Shown: one piece after another, positions 33,906-42,875 of the stretch
Layout of the letters: each line of letters begins with the position of its first letter
How positions within the stretch are numbered: position 1 is the stretch's first letter
Notes under the pieces: model-generated
The model's database searches: none
Seen by the model: the letters and a program-made list of their open reading frames with translations, nothing else
Told to the model about the DNA's origin: nothing
Position numbers and translations under genes: made by a program
NCBI GenBank assembly: GCA_902616145.1
Contig: CACMRM010000005.1
Location: 34,287 to 98,286, forward strand
Direction: 5' to 3'
DNA from: an uncultured Pelagibacteraceae bacterium
GTDB taxonomy: Bacteria > Pseudomonadota > Alphaproteobacteria > Pelagibacterales > Pelagibacteraceae
DNA length: 64,000 bases

Positions 33906-35102
33906 ATGAAAAAATCAATCTCAACATTTTTAAAACATCCTTCAAAGGATACAGCTAATAGATCTGCAAATCCTCCTGTTATTAGAGCATCTACTATCTT
34001 GTTCAATTCTATGCAAGAAATGTACAAACATGAGTCAAAAATAAAAAGACATAAAAAAGTAACTCATTACACTTATGGACGATACGGAAGCACTACAACA
34101 ATAGAATTAGAAAATATTTTAAAAGAATTGGAACAAGCTTATCATGTATTTCTAACTGGAACAGGTTTTGGTGGCATTGCTTTAGCCTTGATGTCTTTAT
34201 GCCGACCAGGCGATGAAATTTTAGTTTCTGATAATGTTTACGGACCTACAAAGGAAATATCACAAGAATTATTAAAAGAATTCAATGTAAAATCTAAATT
34301 TTACAATCCTGTATCTTTTAAAGATTTAAAACAAAAAATATCAAAAAAAACAAAAATGATCTTAGTTGAAAATCCAGGGAGTAATACTTTCGAATTTCAA
34401 GATTTATCAAAAATTACAAAATTAGCTAAGAGTAAAAATATTTATACACTATTAGATAATACCTGGGGAACTCCTCTATATTTAAAACCTATTAAAATAG
34501 GTTTTGATATGTCATTTTGTTCAGCTACAAAATATTTTTCTGGACATTCAGATGCAATGGGAGGCTCATTAGCTGTTAATAAAAAAGTTTATAACAAAAT
34601 AATGTTTTTTTATAAATTATCGGGTTACAGGATGTCAGCAGATGAGGCATATCTAATTATAAGAGGATTAAGGACCTTAGATACTAGATTAAAAGCACAT
34701 TACGAAAATACAAAAGAAGTTATAAAATTTTTAAAAAAACAAAAAAAAATTAAAGAAATTCTCTACCCACATAATCCATCTAGCAATAATTATAAATTAT
34801 GGAAAAAATATTATTCAGGAGCTACAGGTTTATTTTCAATTGTAATAAAAAGTAAAAAAAGATCTTCAGTTATAAACTTTGTTAATTCTTTGAAATTATT
34901 TGGAATTGGCTATAGTTGGGGAGGATTTGAAAGTTTAGCAATTCTTCAGGATATTAGAAGTACAAAAAAAGATGAGTATTTAAAAGGACGTCAATTTTAT
35001 CGATTTAATAAAGATGAATTTATTGTTAGACTACATATAGGATTGGAGGACCCAAAAGATTTAATTAGTGATTTGAAAAAAAGCCTTAAAAAAATTAAGT
35101 AA
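33906..35102 (+). CDS. metC: cystathionine beta-lyase family PLP enzyme
   Basis: The 398-residue enzyme belongs to the Cys/Met-metabolism PLP family: THYTYGRYGSTTTIELENIL near residue 57, GTGFGGIALAL near 85, DNTWGTPL near 182, and the cofactor lysine in SATKYFSGHSDAMGG near 208. The wording around the lysine fits cystathionine beta-lyase, which releases homocysteine, pyruvate and ammonia. Related lyases such as methionine gamma-lyase cannot be excluded. Its stop codon overlaps the start codon of the MFS gene by one base, so the two are co-transcribed. Confidence 0.86.
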   Translation: MKKSISTFLKHPSKDTANRSANPPVIRASTILFNSMQEMYKHESKIKRHKKVTHYTYGRYGSTTTIELENILKELEQAYHVFLTGTGFGGIALALMSLCRPGDEILVSDNVYGPTKEISQELLKEFNVKSKFYNPVSFKDLKQKISKKTKMILVENPGSNTFEFQDLSKITKLAKSKNIYTLLDNTWGTPLYLKPIKIGFDMSFCSATKYFSGHSDAMGGSLAVNKKVYNKIMFFYKLSGYRMSADEAYLIIRGLRTLDTRLKAHYENTKEVIKFLKKQKKIKEILYPHNPSSNNYKLWKKYYSGATGLFSIVIKSKKRSSVINFVNSLKLFGIGYSWGGFESLAILQDIRSTKKDEYLKGRQFYRFNKDEFIVRLHIGLEDPKDLISDLKKSLKKIK

Positions 35103-36325
35103 TGAAAAATTTTTTTCCAAACAGAACCGCACTTTATGCGCTTATAGGTGCATGCTTTGTCGTCTGCACAACAATGGGTGTAAGACAGACATTTGGGCTT
35201 TACTCAAGCGAATTTGAGAACACTAGCGGTACTACAAATACAGAATTTGGATTAGCAATTGCTTTACACGCAATCTTCTGGGGGATCTTCACTCCAATAT
35301 TTGGCAGAATTTCCGACAAGTTAGGAGGAAACGTTGTCATTATTCCTGCTTTAATTTTTTATTCAATTTCAATGTTATTAATGGGCAATAATTATGTTTC
35401 AGGTATGTGGTTGCAGATCAATCTTGGACTACTTGTTGGTGTAGGTTTAGCCGGAGCTGCAGGCACAATACTTACACCTATGATTTCTAAACATTTTCCT
35501 AACGAAAATAGAAGTAAAGCTGCAGGTTTTGTTACTGCATGTGGTGGACTAGGAATGTTTATTTTTCCTATTTTATCAAACATATTCAAAAATTTTTCTA
35601 CTTGGCAAATGTCTTTTATCATATTTTCAATTATTTTATTTTTAATGTGTATACCTGGACTATTTGTTAAACTGCCTGAAAAAAAAATAAGTAATAGTGA
35701 TAACAATATTGATGAACGAAGTTTAAAAGAGGTCTTAAAAGAGTCATTTGCTCACAAAGGTTTTAGGCTATTAGTTTTAGGTTTTTTTGTTTGTGGTTTT
35801 CAAATTACTTTAATTGCAACTCATGTTCCCAGATATGTTCAAGATAAAGGATTAGCAGATTGGACTGGAACAGCTATATTAGCTTTAATTGGTTTTTTTA
35901 ATATTATTGGGACTTTAATAATGGGTTATCTTGGTGACAAATACAGTAAAAAAATTCTTCTAAGTGGTTTGTATTTTTTAAGAGGGGTAACTTTAATACT
36001 TTTTATTTTTTTACCTGCTTCAAATTTATCTGCTGTACTCTTTGGAACCTCTTTTGGCTTATTGTGGCTTGCTACAGTTCCGGCTACAAATGGTATAGTT
36101 GCTCAAATCTTCGGAACCAAAAATTTAACACTTCTATTTGGAATAGTTTTTTTAAACCATCAATTCGGATCATTTTTGGGAGCTTATCTTGGAGGTTTTT
36201 TCTACGACCAATTTGGAAGTTTTGACTATGCTTGGTATTTAGCAATAGTTTTATCTTTTGTAGCAACAGCTTTACATTTGCCGATTGATGAGAGACCCCT
36301 GACTACTGTGAATAAAACTATTTAG
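35102..36325 (+). CDS. MFS transporter
   Basis: The 407-residue protein has twelve hydrophobic helices in two bundles. The loop between helices two and three reads GRISDKLGGNVV, the usual MFS signature, and the second half repeats it as GYLGDKYSKKILL. Its layout resembles monocarboxylate or oxalate/formate-type carriers. Translational coupling to metC suggests a product or substrate of the lyase (for example a 2-oxo acid or thiol), but this is inference. Confidence 0.88.
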   Translation: MKNFFPNRTALYALIGACFVVCTTMGVRQTFGLYSSEFENTSGTTNTEFGLAIALHAIFWGIFTPIFGRISDKLGGNVVIIPALIFYSISMLLMGNNYVSGMWLQINLGLLVGVGLAGAAGTILTPMISKHFPNENRSKAAGFVTACGGLGMFIFPILSNIFKNFSTWQMSFIIFSIILFLMCIPGLFVKLPEKKISNSDNNIDERSLKEVLKESFAHKGFRLLVLGFFVCGFQITLIATHVPRYVQDKGLADWTGTAILALIGFFNIIGTLIMGYLGDKYSKKILLSGLYFLRGVTLILFIFLPASNLSAVLFGTSFGLLWLATVPATNGIVAQIFGTKNLTLLFGIVFLNHQFGSFLGAYLGGFFYDQFGSFDYAWYLAIVLSFVATALHLPIDERPLTTVNKTI

Positions 36326-36345
36326 GGTTGTATTTTGAGTCCCTA

Positions 36346-36367
36346 AGTGAATCAAAAGTGAATCAAA
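36346..36367. repeat. tandem 11-base direct repeat
   Basis: AGTGAATCAAA occurs twice in immediate succession about 100 bases before the CADD-like gene. An 11-base period equals one helical turn and is the spacing used by OmpR/PhoB-type response regulators, so this may be an operator. It may also be a simple duplication. Confidence 0.4.
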
Positions 36368-36466
36368 ACAAGAACATCCTGAAAATTTCAACTTCAAATT
36401 GTGGATAATTTTTTTATTTATTCATGAACTGTTTTTTTATAGGCTCTCTATAACAAAGGAGTCAAA

Positions 36467-37135
36467 ATGTTTTCAAAAGAACTAGGAAAAAAATTAGACA
36501 GGTATCATTTACTTAAACATCCATTTTATCAGATTTATTGGAACGAAGGAAAATTAAATAGAGAAATCATTAAGGATTATGCTGAGCAGTATTACCAACA
36601 CGTAAAAGCTTTTCCACGATACATAAGCGCTACCCATTCAATTTGTGAAGATATTGAGAAAAGAAGAATCCTTCTAGAAAATCTTCAAGACGAGGAAAAT
36701 AAAGACGGAGATCATCCAAAACTTTGGAAAAATTTTGCAAAGTCTCTAGGAGCAGATGAAAAAGAAATTGAAAACGTATCCCTTGACTGGTTTACAAAAG
36801 ATATGATCGACAATTTTTTTGACCAAGCTAGGAAATCATATGCCGAGGGACTAGCATCTTTATATACTTACGAAAGACAGATTCCTGAAATAGCTGAGAC
36901 GAAAATTCAAGGTTTAAAAAAATTCTATGGAGTAAATTCTAAAGAAGGTTTAGAGTTTTTTCAGGCGCATAAATCGGCTGATGTAATTCATAGAGCTGAA
37001 TGTGAAAAGCTTTTAGATGGTTTGTCAAAAGAAGAGCAAGAAAAAGCTGAAAATGCCTCTTTGTTAACTGCTAGGTATCTTTGGAATTTCTTGAGTGGAA
37101 TGGTTTCCAAGCATAATTTGAAAACCGCAGCTTAA
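36467..37135 (+). CDS. CADD-like / TENA-family protein, probable para-aminobenzoate synthase
   Basis: The 222-residue all-helical protein has the heme-oxygenase-like di-iron fold of Chlamydia CADD: HPFYQIYWNEGKL at 18-30, YYQHVKAFPRYISATHS near 45, DEENKDGDHPKLW near 80, LYTYERQIPEIA near 136, and SADVIHRAECEKL near 169. The Glu and His residues in these blocks are candidate metal ligands. CADD converts one of its own tyrosines to para-aminobenzoate for folate; Tyr21 or Tyr24 could be the sacrificed residue. An AAAGGAG site and a 141-base leader with a tandem repeat suggest independent expression. PqqC or TenA activity is less likely. Confidence 0.8.
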   Translation: MFSKELGKKLDRYHLLKHPFYQIYWNEGKLNREIIKDYAEQYYQHVKAFPRYISATHSICEDIEKRRILLENLQDEENKDGDHPKLWKNFAKSLGADEKEIENVSLDWFTKDMIDNFFDQARKSYAEGLASLYTYERQIPEIAETKIQGLKKFYGVNSKEGLEFFQAHKSADVIHRAECEKLLDGLSKEEQEKAENASLLTARYLWNFLSGMVSKHNLKTAA

Positions 37136-37190
37136 TTTTTTAAAGTCTAGATTGACAATTTGGTAATAGAAGAATACCTATGAAATAGGT

Positions 37191-38279
37191 ATGGAAATTT
37201 ATCTTCCTATTGTTCAAGTCCACATAGATATTATTTTTATCTTATTTTTAAGTTTTGGTGTTGGAGTGCTCTCAGGACTGTTTGGAGTTGGCGGTGGTTT
37301 TTTAATGACACCTTTTTTAATATTTTTAGGAATTCCTCCAGTTTATGCAGTGCCTAATGAAATTAATAATATATTAGCAACTTCGGTGTCTGGTTCAATG
37401 ACTCATTGGTTTAAAAATACTTTAGACTATAAAATGGGTTTAATGATAATTATTGGAGGTACAGTTGGCACTGTTCTAGGCATTATCACTTTTACATTTT
37501 TTAAAGAAACAGGAAAGCTAAGTTTAATTATTTCATTATCATATATGTATCTTCTTGCGATTATTGGCACTTTAATGCTTATCGAGGGCGCAAAAGAATT
37601 AGATAGAGCTAGAAAAAAACTAATTTTAAAACAAAAACTACATACCCACTATTGGATACATGGTCTTCCATTGAAGTTGCGGTTTCCTAAATCAAGACTT
37701 TACGAGAGTGCTTTTACACCAATTATTTTAGGAGTTATAGTTGGTTTTATCGCTGCTTTAATTGGTGTAGGTGGAGCTTTTTTAATGGTACCAGCAATGA
37801 TTTATCTTATAGGAATGCCTATAAAATTAATTCCAGGAACATCTCTGTTTGTTACTGTATTTATAAGTGCGTTAGTCACAGTTCTTCATGCATTTAATTA
37901 CGGTTCTATAGATTTAATTTTGGTAATTATTTTAGTAGTAGGCTCTATTATTGGTGTTCAAGTCGGGCAAAAGGTTGGACAATATCTTGATAGTTCACAT
38001 TTAAAAACATTGTTTGCAATGTTACTGTGCACCGTCGCAATCGCCATAGCGTATGATACATTTTTTTATGAGGGAGTAAGGGAATTAAAAAATACGGAAA
38101 TAGTAAATTTTGAAAATTTGAATTTTTTCTCAAAATTTATTTCTAAACTATCCGATAACAATCCACTTTTATATGGATCTTTAGCAATACTTTTAGCAAT
38201 TGTATTAGGGGTGTTAGGAGCCGGGATCAGACAATTGCTGAGCAAATATAAATATATATTTGTTATTAAAAAAAATTAA
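37191..38279 (+). CDS. TauE/SafE family transporter (long form)
   Basis: The 362-residue protein has about eight to nine hydrophobic helices and the duplicated TauE/SafE signature: VGVLSGLFGVGGGFLMTPFLIFLGIPP near residue 24 and VGFIAALIGVGGAFLMVPAMIYLIG near 183. Family members export sulfite, sulfoacetate or related anions. The extended loop between halves (residues about 135-175) and the C-terminal extra helix are typical of the longer subgroup. It converges on a second, shorter TauE/SafE gene with a four-base overlap. Confidence 0.88.
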   Translation: MEIYLPIVQVHIDIIFILFLSFGVGVLSGLFGVGGGFLMTPFLIFLGIPPVYAVPNEINNILATSVSGSMTHWFKNTLDYKMGLMIIIGGTVGTVLGIITFTFFKETGKLSLIISLSYMYLLAIIGTLMLIEGAKELDRARKKLILKQKLHTHYWIHGLPLKLRFPKSRLYESAFTPIILGVIVGFIAALIGVGGAFLMVPAMIYLIGMPIKLIPGTSLFVTVFISALVTVLHAFNYGSIDLILVIILVVGSIIGVQVGQKVGQYLDSSHLKTLFAMLLCTVAIAIAYDTFFYEGVRELKNTEIVNFENLNFFSKFISKLSDNNPLLYGSLAILLAIVLGVLGAGIRQLLSKYKYIFVIKKN

Positions 38280-39031
38280 AATAAAACTCTAATTAGGCCA
38301 AAAATTGACACTAATATTAAAAAATAAAGCACATACTTTTTATAATTCTCTTTAGAACTTCCGGCAAATAACTTTGTACCAATCGAAACACCTATTGGGA
38401 CCACTAATATTAAAGGTAAAATTCTATAAATAATCTTATAATCTAAAATATCTTTTAAATAAGCGAGCACTAAAGCATAAAAATCAGTAAAAAAAAATAA
38501 TGCTGCAAGTGAAGCTCTTATTACTGCTGGTTCAGCTGCAATTATCAAAAAATATAATGCAATTGGCAGGCCTGCTAATGTACCAAATCCATTAACTGTC
38601 CCAGCGACGGTACCAACTAAGAATTTAGAAAAATTATGATTTAAATTCTTATTTTTATAACCTCTCAATAATAAAAAAGCGAAAATTAATACAGTTAATG
38701 AAATTATCAGATGTGTAAATTCAGGTTGTAAAACTGAGAGAAAATGTACTCCTAATGGCGTTCCTAATACTACCCCTAAAAGTAAAAATAAAACAAATTT
38801 CCAATTAATTTTCTTCCATATACTTGGAATCATAAAAAAACTCGCAATTATCTCTAATAAAAGAATAATTGGTACTATTTCTTTAGGCGGCAATATGAAT
38901 GAAAGAAGTGAAACACTCGAGGCTGAAAAACCGAAACCACTAAAACCCCTGACCAATGAGGCAAAAAGAATTACGCTACAAAAAAATATAAATTCTAATA
39001 CACTCAGATTTATCGTTTCTAAATATTCCAT
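38276..39031 (-). CDS. TauE/SafE family transporter (short form)
   Basis: From the ATG at 39031 the protein has 251 residues with about seven hydrophobic helices. The first signature ASLVRGFSGFGFSASSVSLLSFILPP matches the TauE/SafE subgroup that starts RGFSGFG, and GTVAGTVNGFGTLAGLPIALYFL is the second copy. A longer reading from 39076 adds 15 mostly basic residues and is less likely. It belongs to a different subfamily from its convergent neighbour, so the pair is not a recent duplication. The anion carried is unknown. Confidence 0.86.
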   Translation of the reverse strand: MEYLETINLSVLEFIFFCSVILFASLVRGFSGFGFSASSVSLLSFILPPKEIVPIILLLEIIASFFMIPSIWKKINWKFVLFLLLGVVLGTPLGVHFLSVLQPEFTHLIISLTVLIFAFLLLRGYKNKNLNHNFSKFLVGTVAGTVNGFGTLAGLPIALYFLIIAAEPAVIRASLAALFFFTDFYALVLAYLKDILDYKIIYRILPLILVVPIGVSIGTKLFAGSSKENYKKYVLYFLILVSIFGLIRVLF

Positions 39032-39121
39032 AATAAGATTATTTATCTTAAGTTTATTTTGCTTTACAAAAAACAAATTAAAATGATATTAAGCATTTAA
39101 TATTGAATATAAATAAAAATT

Positions 39122-39502
39122 ATGCACAAGAAATCATCAAATAGAAGCTTTGGAATATTATTTTTTTTAGTGTTTTTAGGATTTGGATTGTGGCCATTAA
39201 CTAAAAATCAACCGGTAAATTTAGTACTAATAAGTATTTCAATCATCTTTTTAATCTTAGGAGCATTCAACTCAAAAATTTTATCTCCATTTAATATTTT
39301 ATGGATTAAACTTGGAGAACTTTTGGGAAGAATAATTGCGCCAATCGTAATGGCCCTAGTTTATTTTATCATTTTAACTCCGATAAGTTTATTAGTCAGA
39401 GTTTTCGGCAAAGATTTACTTGGACTTAAATTTTTAAAAAATCAAAATTCGTATTGGATTAATAGAAAAAAAGATTTAGGCAAAATGGACAAGCAATTTT
39501 AA
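39122..39502 (+). CDS. SxtJ family membrane protein
   Basis: The 126-residue protein has three to four hydrophobic helices and the SxtJ pattern: SFGILFFLVFLGFGLWPL, then LGAFNSKILSPFNILWIKLGELLGRIIAPIVMALVYFIIL and a basic end. SxtJ-type proteins are encoded next to carbamoyltransferases in several natural-product and polysaccharide clusters, as here. The function is unknown. The next small gene starts on the base after its stop codon. Confidence 0.82.
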   Translation: MHKKSSNRSFGILFFLVFLGFGLWPLTKNQPVNLVLISISIIFLILGAFNSKILSPFNILWIKLGELLGRIIAPIVMALVYFIILTPISLLVRVFGKDLLGLKFLKNQNSYWINRKKDLGKMDKQF

Positions 39503-39655
39503 ATGATAGAATTTATAAAAGAATTTTGGGAGTTTTTAAGAGAAAGAAAAAAATATTGGCTGCTGCCTATTATTATCGTGCTTGCACTATTTGGTGTATT
39601 AATAGTTTTGAGCCAAGGTTCTGCAGTCGCTCCATTCATATATACAATTTTTTAA
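39503..39655 (+). CDS. DUF5989-type 50-residue membrane protein
   Basis: Reading the gap by hand gives a 50-residue protein: an amphipathic start (MIEFIKEFWEFLRERKKYWL), one hydrophobic helix and a short end with SQGSAVAPFIYTIF, the DUF5989 pattern. It fits exactly between sxtJ and the carbamoyltransferase with no spare bases on either side, so the three are translated as a unit. A role in anchoring or assisting the carbamoyltransferase is inferred from constant linkage. Confidence 0.82.
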   Translation: MIEFIKEFWEFLRERKKYWLLPIIIVLALFGVLIVLSQGSAVAPFIYTIF

Positions 39656-41491
39656 GTGACTTCTATTCTTGGCATATCAGCTTTTTATCACGATAGTGCA
39701 GCAGCGTTAATCATTGATGGTGAAATAATTGCTGCATCACAAGAGGAAAGATTTTCTAGGAAAAAGCATGATGCTAGCTACCCCTTTCATGCAGTAGAAT
39801 ATGTTTTAAAAGAAAAAAAACTAAGTTTGAGTGAAGTTGATTATATAGTTTTTTTTGAAAAACCTTTTCTAAAATTTGAGAGATTACTTGAAACTTATAT
39901 GGCATTTGCCCCAAAAGGTTTTAAATCTTTCAGTCTCTCAATGCCCATTTGGTTAAGAGAAAAATTATTTCAAAAAAAATTTTTGTTTGAAAAACTTAAG
40001 CTTCATGACGAAAAATTTAATGATATAAATAAAATTAAGTTTTCTGAACATCACTACAGTCATGCTGCTAGTGCGTTTTATCCATCACCATTTAAGGAAG
40101 CAATAGTTTTAACTTTAGATGGAGTAGGGGAATGGGCTACAACTACAGTTGCAATTGGAAATGAAAATGATCTCAAAATGATTAAAGAAATACATTTTCC
40201 ACACTCTTTAGGATTACTCTATTCTGCATTTACTTATTACACAGGTTTTAAAGTCAATAGTGGGGAGTATAAAGTAATGGGTTTAGCGCCTTATGGAAAA
40301 CCTAAATATAAAAATCTAATTATAAAAGAACTTATGGATTTAAAAGATGACGGATCTTTTAAATTAAATATGAAATATTTCAATTACGCTACTGGCCTTA
40401 CAATGACCAATAAGAATTTTTCAAATCTCTTTGGCCAACCAGTTAGAGACCCAAAAAAAGATTTGCTAAGTGATTTTCATATGGATATTGCAAGCTCGAT
40501 ACAGGCTGTGACCGAGGAAATAGTTATACGTATGGTAAAAAATATTGCTAAAGAATATAAATTAAAAAACTTATGTTTAGCTGGAGGCGTTGCTTTAAAC
40601 TGTGTCGCTAATGGAAAAATTCTAAGAGAGAATTTTTTTGATAATGTTTGGATACAACCTGCTGCCGGGGATGCTGGCGGTTCATTAGGTGCAGCTTTAG
40701 CTTTTTGGTACCGAGAATTAAAGAAACCCAGGAAAACTTTCAAAGATAAAATGCATGGTGCTTATTTAGGTCCAAAATTTAGTGAAAGTAAAATTGAAGA
40801 AACATTAAAAATTTTAAAAGCCAATTACATAAAAAAAACTGATAGTGAAATAACACAATTAGTTGCCAAACATTTATCTGAAAGTAAAACAGCAGGATGG
40901 TTTCAAGGAAGAATGGAATTTGGACCAAGAGCTCTAGGAGGAAGATCGATTTTAGCTGATCCTAGATCAGAAAAAATGCAAAAAGAATTAAATTTAAAAA
41001 TTAAATTTAGGGAAAGCTTTCGTCCTTTTGCTCCTTCAGTCTTACGAGAAGATTTAAATCAATGGTTTGATTTAGATTATGACAGTCCATACATGCTTCT
41101 TGTCTCAGAAATCAAAAAGGAAAAACAAATAGAAATGTCCGAGGAAGAAAAGAAACTCTTTGGAATTCAAAAGTTGAATATAAAAAGATCATCTATTCCT
41201 GCGATAACTCACGTAGATTACTCAGCAAGAATACAAACAGTGCATAAAGAGACTAATTTAAAATATTACAATCTATTAACTGAGTTTAAAAAGATTACTG
41301 GTTGTCCAGTGCTAGTAAACACGTCTTTTAATGTAAGAGGAGAGCCTATAGTATGTTCTATTCAAGATGCATTTAATTGCTTCATGGGGACAAATTTAGA
41401 TATCTTGGTAATTGAAAATTTTATTCTTTACAAAGAAGATCAAGATAAATCTTTATTAAAAGATTATAAAAACAAATTTGAACTAGATTAA
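39656..41491 (+). CDS. carbamoyltransferase of the NodU/CmcH family
   Basis: The enzyme transfers a carbamoyl group from carbamoyl phosphate, by way of a carbamoyl-adenylate, to a hydroxyl. The 611 residues start from GTG directly after the DUF5989 stop codon. GISAFYHDSAAALIIDG and SQEERFSRKKHDA open the Kae1-like domain; LTLDGVGEWATTTV, GLAPYGKPKY and LAGGVALNCVANGKI follow. The C-terminal YrdC-related part has GRMEFGPRALGGRSILADPR near residue 420. The acceptor is probably a surface sugar, given the many glycan genes in the window, but no specific substrate is visible. Confidence 0.92.
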   Translation: MTSILGISAFYHDSAAALIIDGEIIAASQEERFSRKKHDASYPFHAVEYVLKEKKLSLSEVDYIVFFEKPFLKFERLLETYMAFAPKGFKSFSLSMPIWLREKLFQKKFLFEKLKLHDEKFNDINKIKFSEHHYSHAASAFYPSPFKEAIVLTLDGVGEWATTTVAIGNENDLKMIKEIHFPHSLGLLYSAFTYYTGFKVNSGEYKVMGLAPYGKPKYKNLIIKELMDLKDDGSFKLNMKYFNYATGLTMTNKNFSNLFGQPVRDPKKDLLSDFHMDIASSIQAVTEEIVIRMVKNIAKEYKLKNLCLAGGVALNCVANGKILRENFFDNVWIQPAAGDAGGSLGAALAFWYRELKKPRKTFKDKMHGAYLGPKFSESKIEETLKILKANYIKKTDSEITQLVAKHLSESKTAGWFQGRMEFGPRALGGRSILADPRSEKMQKELNLKIKFRESFRPFAPSVLREDLNQWFDLDYDSPYMLLVSEIKKEKQIEMSEEEKKLFGIQKLNIKRSSIPAITHVDYSARIQTVHKETNLKYYNLLTEFKKITGCPVLVNTSFNVRGEPIVCSIQDAFNCFMGTNLDILVIENFILYKEDQDKSLLKDYKNKFELD

Positions 41492-42282
41492 TTTAAATTT
41501 AGTATTGTGGCTGGGTCTAATTTAACTTCAAACCAATTAAGTCTGATATCTAAATGTGGTCCCGTTGCTCTACCACTTTGTCCTAAAGTTCCAACAACGT
41601 CACCCTTTTTTACTTTTTGACCTTTCTTAACATTTATATCTTTCATGTGCATATACAGAGTACTGATACCGTGACCGTGATCGAAAATAATTGTCCCACC
41701 TGTGAAATACATATCTTTTTCTACTAATGTAACCACTCCATCCATCATTGATTTTACAGGAGTACCCTCAGGTGCGTGAAAATCAATTCCATAATGAGGT
41801 CTTCTTGGTTTTCCATTTAGAATTCTTTGACTACCGTAAACACCCGTGATGATATATTTATCTATGGGGTAAACAAATTTATCTTTGAAAAAAATCAGAT
41901 TACTATTAATTGCTCTAGCATCTCCAATTAATTTATTATCTTTTTTTATCCTTTCATAAACTTCTGGTGGCGGAGTGACTTGTTTTGGAGGAAGACCATC
42001 TATTCTTTGAATCTTATATTTTCTTTTGAATACTTTTTTTTCAATTAATTGTATTTTTTTTTTATTTTGTATTTTTATTATTACGTTATTTTTTCTATCT
42101 CTATCTAGTCCAAAAGCAAAAAACCCATCTTTTGAAACTCTTATTTTTCTATTATCTATAAACACTTTTGATTTCGGATCTGTTTTACCAAGAATAAAAG
42201 AGCCTTGCTTAAAATCTCCTTGAAACTCAACAGCGTGAGAAATATTAAATATAATTAAAAAAAATAATGCATATCTAATCAT
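41488..42282 (-). CDS. M23 family metallopeptidase (LytM domain)
   Basis: The 264-residue protein has a signal peptide (ending near SHAVEF), an N-terminal beta domain, and a C-terminal LytM domain with HYGIDFHAPEGTPVKSMMDG and DHGHGISTLYMHM. The last active-site motif, normally HLH, reads GPHLDIRLNW here, with aspartate for the second histidine. That may be a subgroup variant or may signal loss of activity. Such proteins cut or bind peptidoglycan in the periplasm and can activate amidases. It overlaps the TerC gene by four bases. Confidence 0.87.
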   Translation of the reverse strand: MIRYALFFLIIFNISHAVEFQGDFKQGSFILGKTDPKSKVFIDNRKIRVSKDGFFAFGLDRDRKNNVIIKIQNKKKIQLIEKKVFKRKYKIQRIDGLPPKQVTPPPEVYERIKKDNKLIGDARAINSNLIFFKDKFVYPIDKYIITGVYGSQRILNGKPRRPHYGIDFHAPEGTPVKSMMDGVVTLVEKDMYFTGGTIIFDHGHGISTLYMHMKDINVKKGQKVKKGDVVGTLGQSGRATGPHLDIRLNWFEVKLDPATILNLN

Positions 42283-42851
42283 AATAAAATTTTAAGATCT
42301 TCATAAATTAACTGAAATGAAACTATTAAAATTGCGAATAAACCTACCCAACTTATCCAAGAATATTTTTTTATTAACTTAGCAGTATAATTAGCAGCAA
42401 ACGCCATCAGCAATATTGATAAGCCTAATCCAAAAGCTAAAAGTGTATAATGATCTTTAGCAGCACCAGCTACTCCCAAAACGTTGTCTAAACTCATAGT
42501 TACATCTGCAAGAATAACGGTGAAAATTGCTTTTCTAAAATTTGAATTATCAACTTGTATTTTTTTTTCTTCAATTTTATTTTGAATAACATCACGATAA
42601 AGTTTATAGCAAATATAGAGTAACAATATTCCCCCAATAAGTCTTAACCCTGTAATTTGCAATAAATAAGCTGTTATAAAGGTAAAAATAATTCTTAAAA
42701 CTACCGCTCCCCCGATGCCCCAAAATATAATTTTTTTTCTGTTAGAAGACTCAAATTTTGATGCAACCATTCCAATAATAATTGCATTATCGCCTGCTAA
42801 GACTAAGTCTATCAAGATAATTTCAATTAATATAATTAGTTGCTCTGTCAT
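42279..42851 (-). CDS. TerC family membrane protein
   Basis: The 190-residue protein has six to seven hydrophobic helices and the paired acidic motifs of TerC/YjbE proteins: DLVLAGDNAIIIGM near residue 16 and ILADVTMSLDNVLGVAGAA near 113. These aspartates are thought to coordinate a metal. Recent work on related proteins points to manganese export or metal loading of secreted enzymes; the role here is inferred. It is transcribed away from the enoyl-CoA hydratase gene and overlaps the M23 gene downstream. Confidence 0.9.
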   Translation of the reverse strand: MTEQLIILIEIILIDLVLAGDNAIIIGMVASKFESSNRKKIIFWGIGGAVVLRIIFTFITAYLLQITGLRLIGGILLLYICYKLYRDVIQNKIEEKKIQVDNSNFRKAIFTVILADVTMSLDNVLGVAGAAKDHYTLLAFGLGLSILLMAFAANYTAKLIKKYSWISWVGLFAILIVSFQLIYEDLKILL

Positions 42852-42875
42852 AATGAAATTTATATTCTATAAAAT

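Noticed and set aside
38276..38279. Recent duplication of the two convergent TauE/SafE genes
   Set aside because: Their lengths, signature wording and helix counts differ, so they belong to separate subfamilies.
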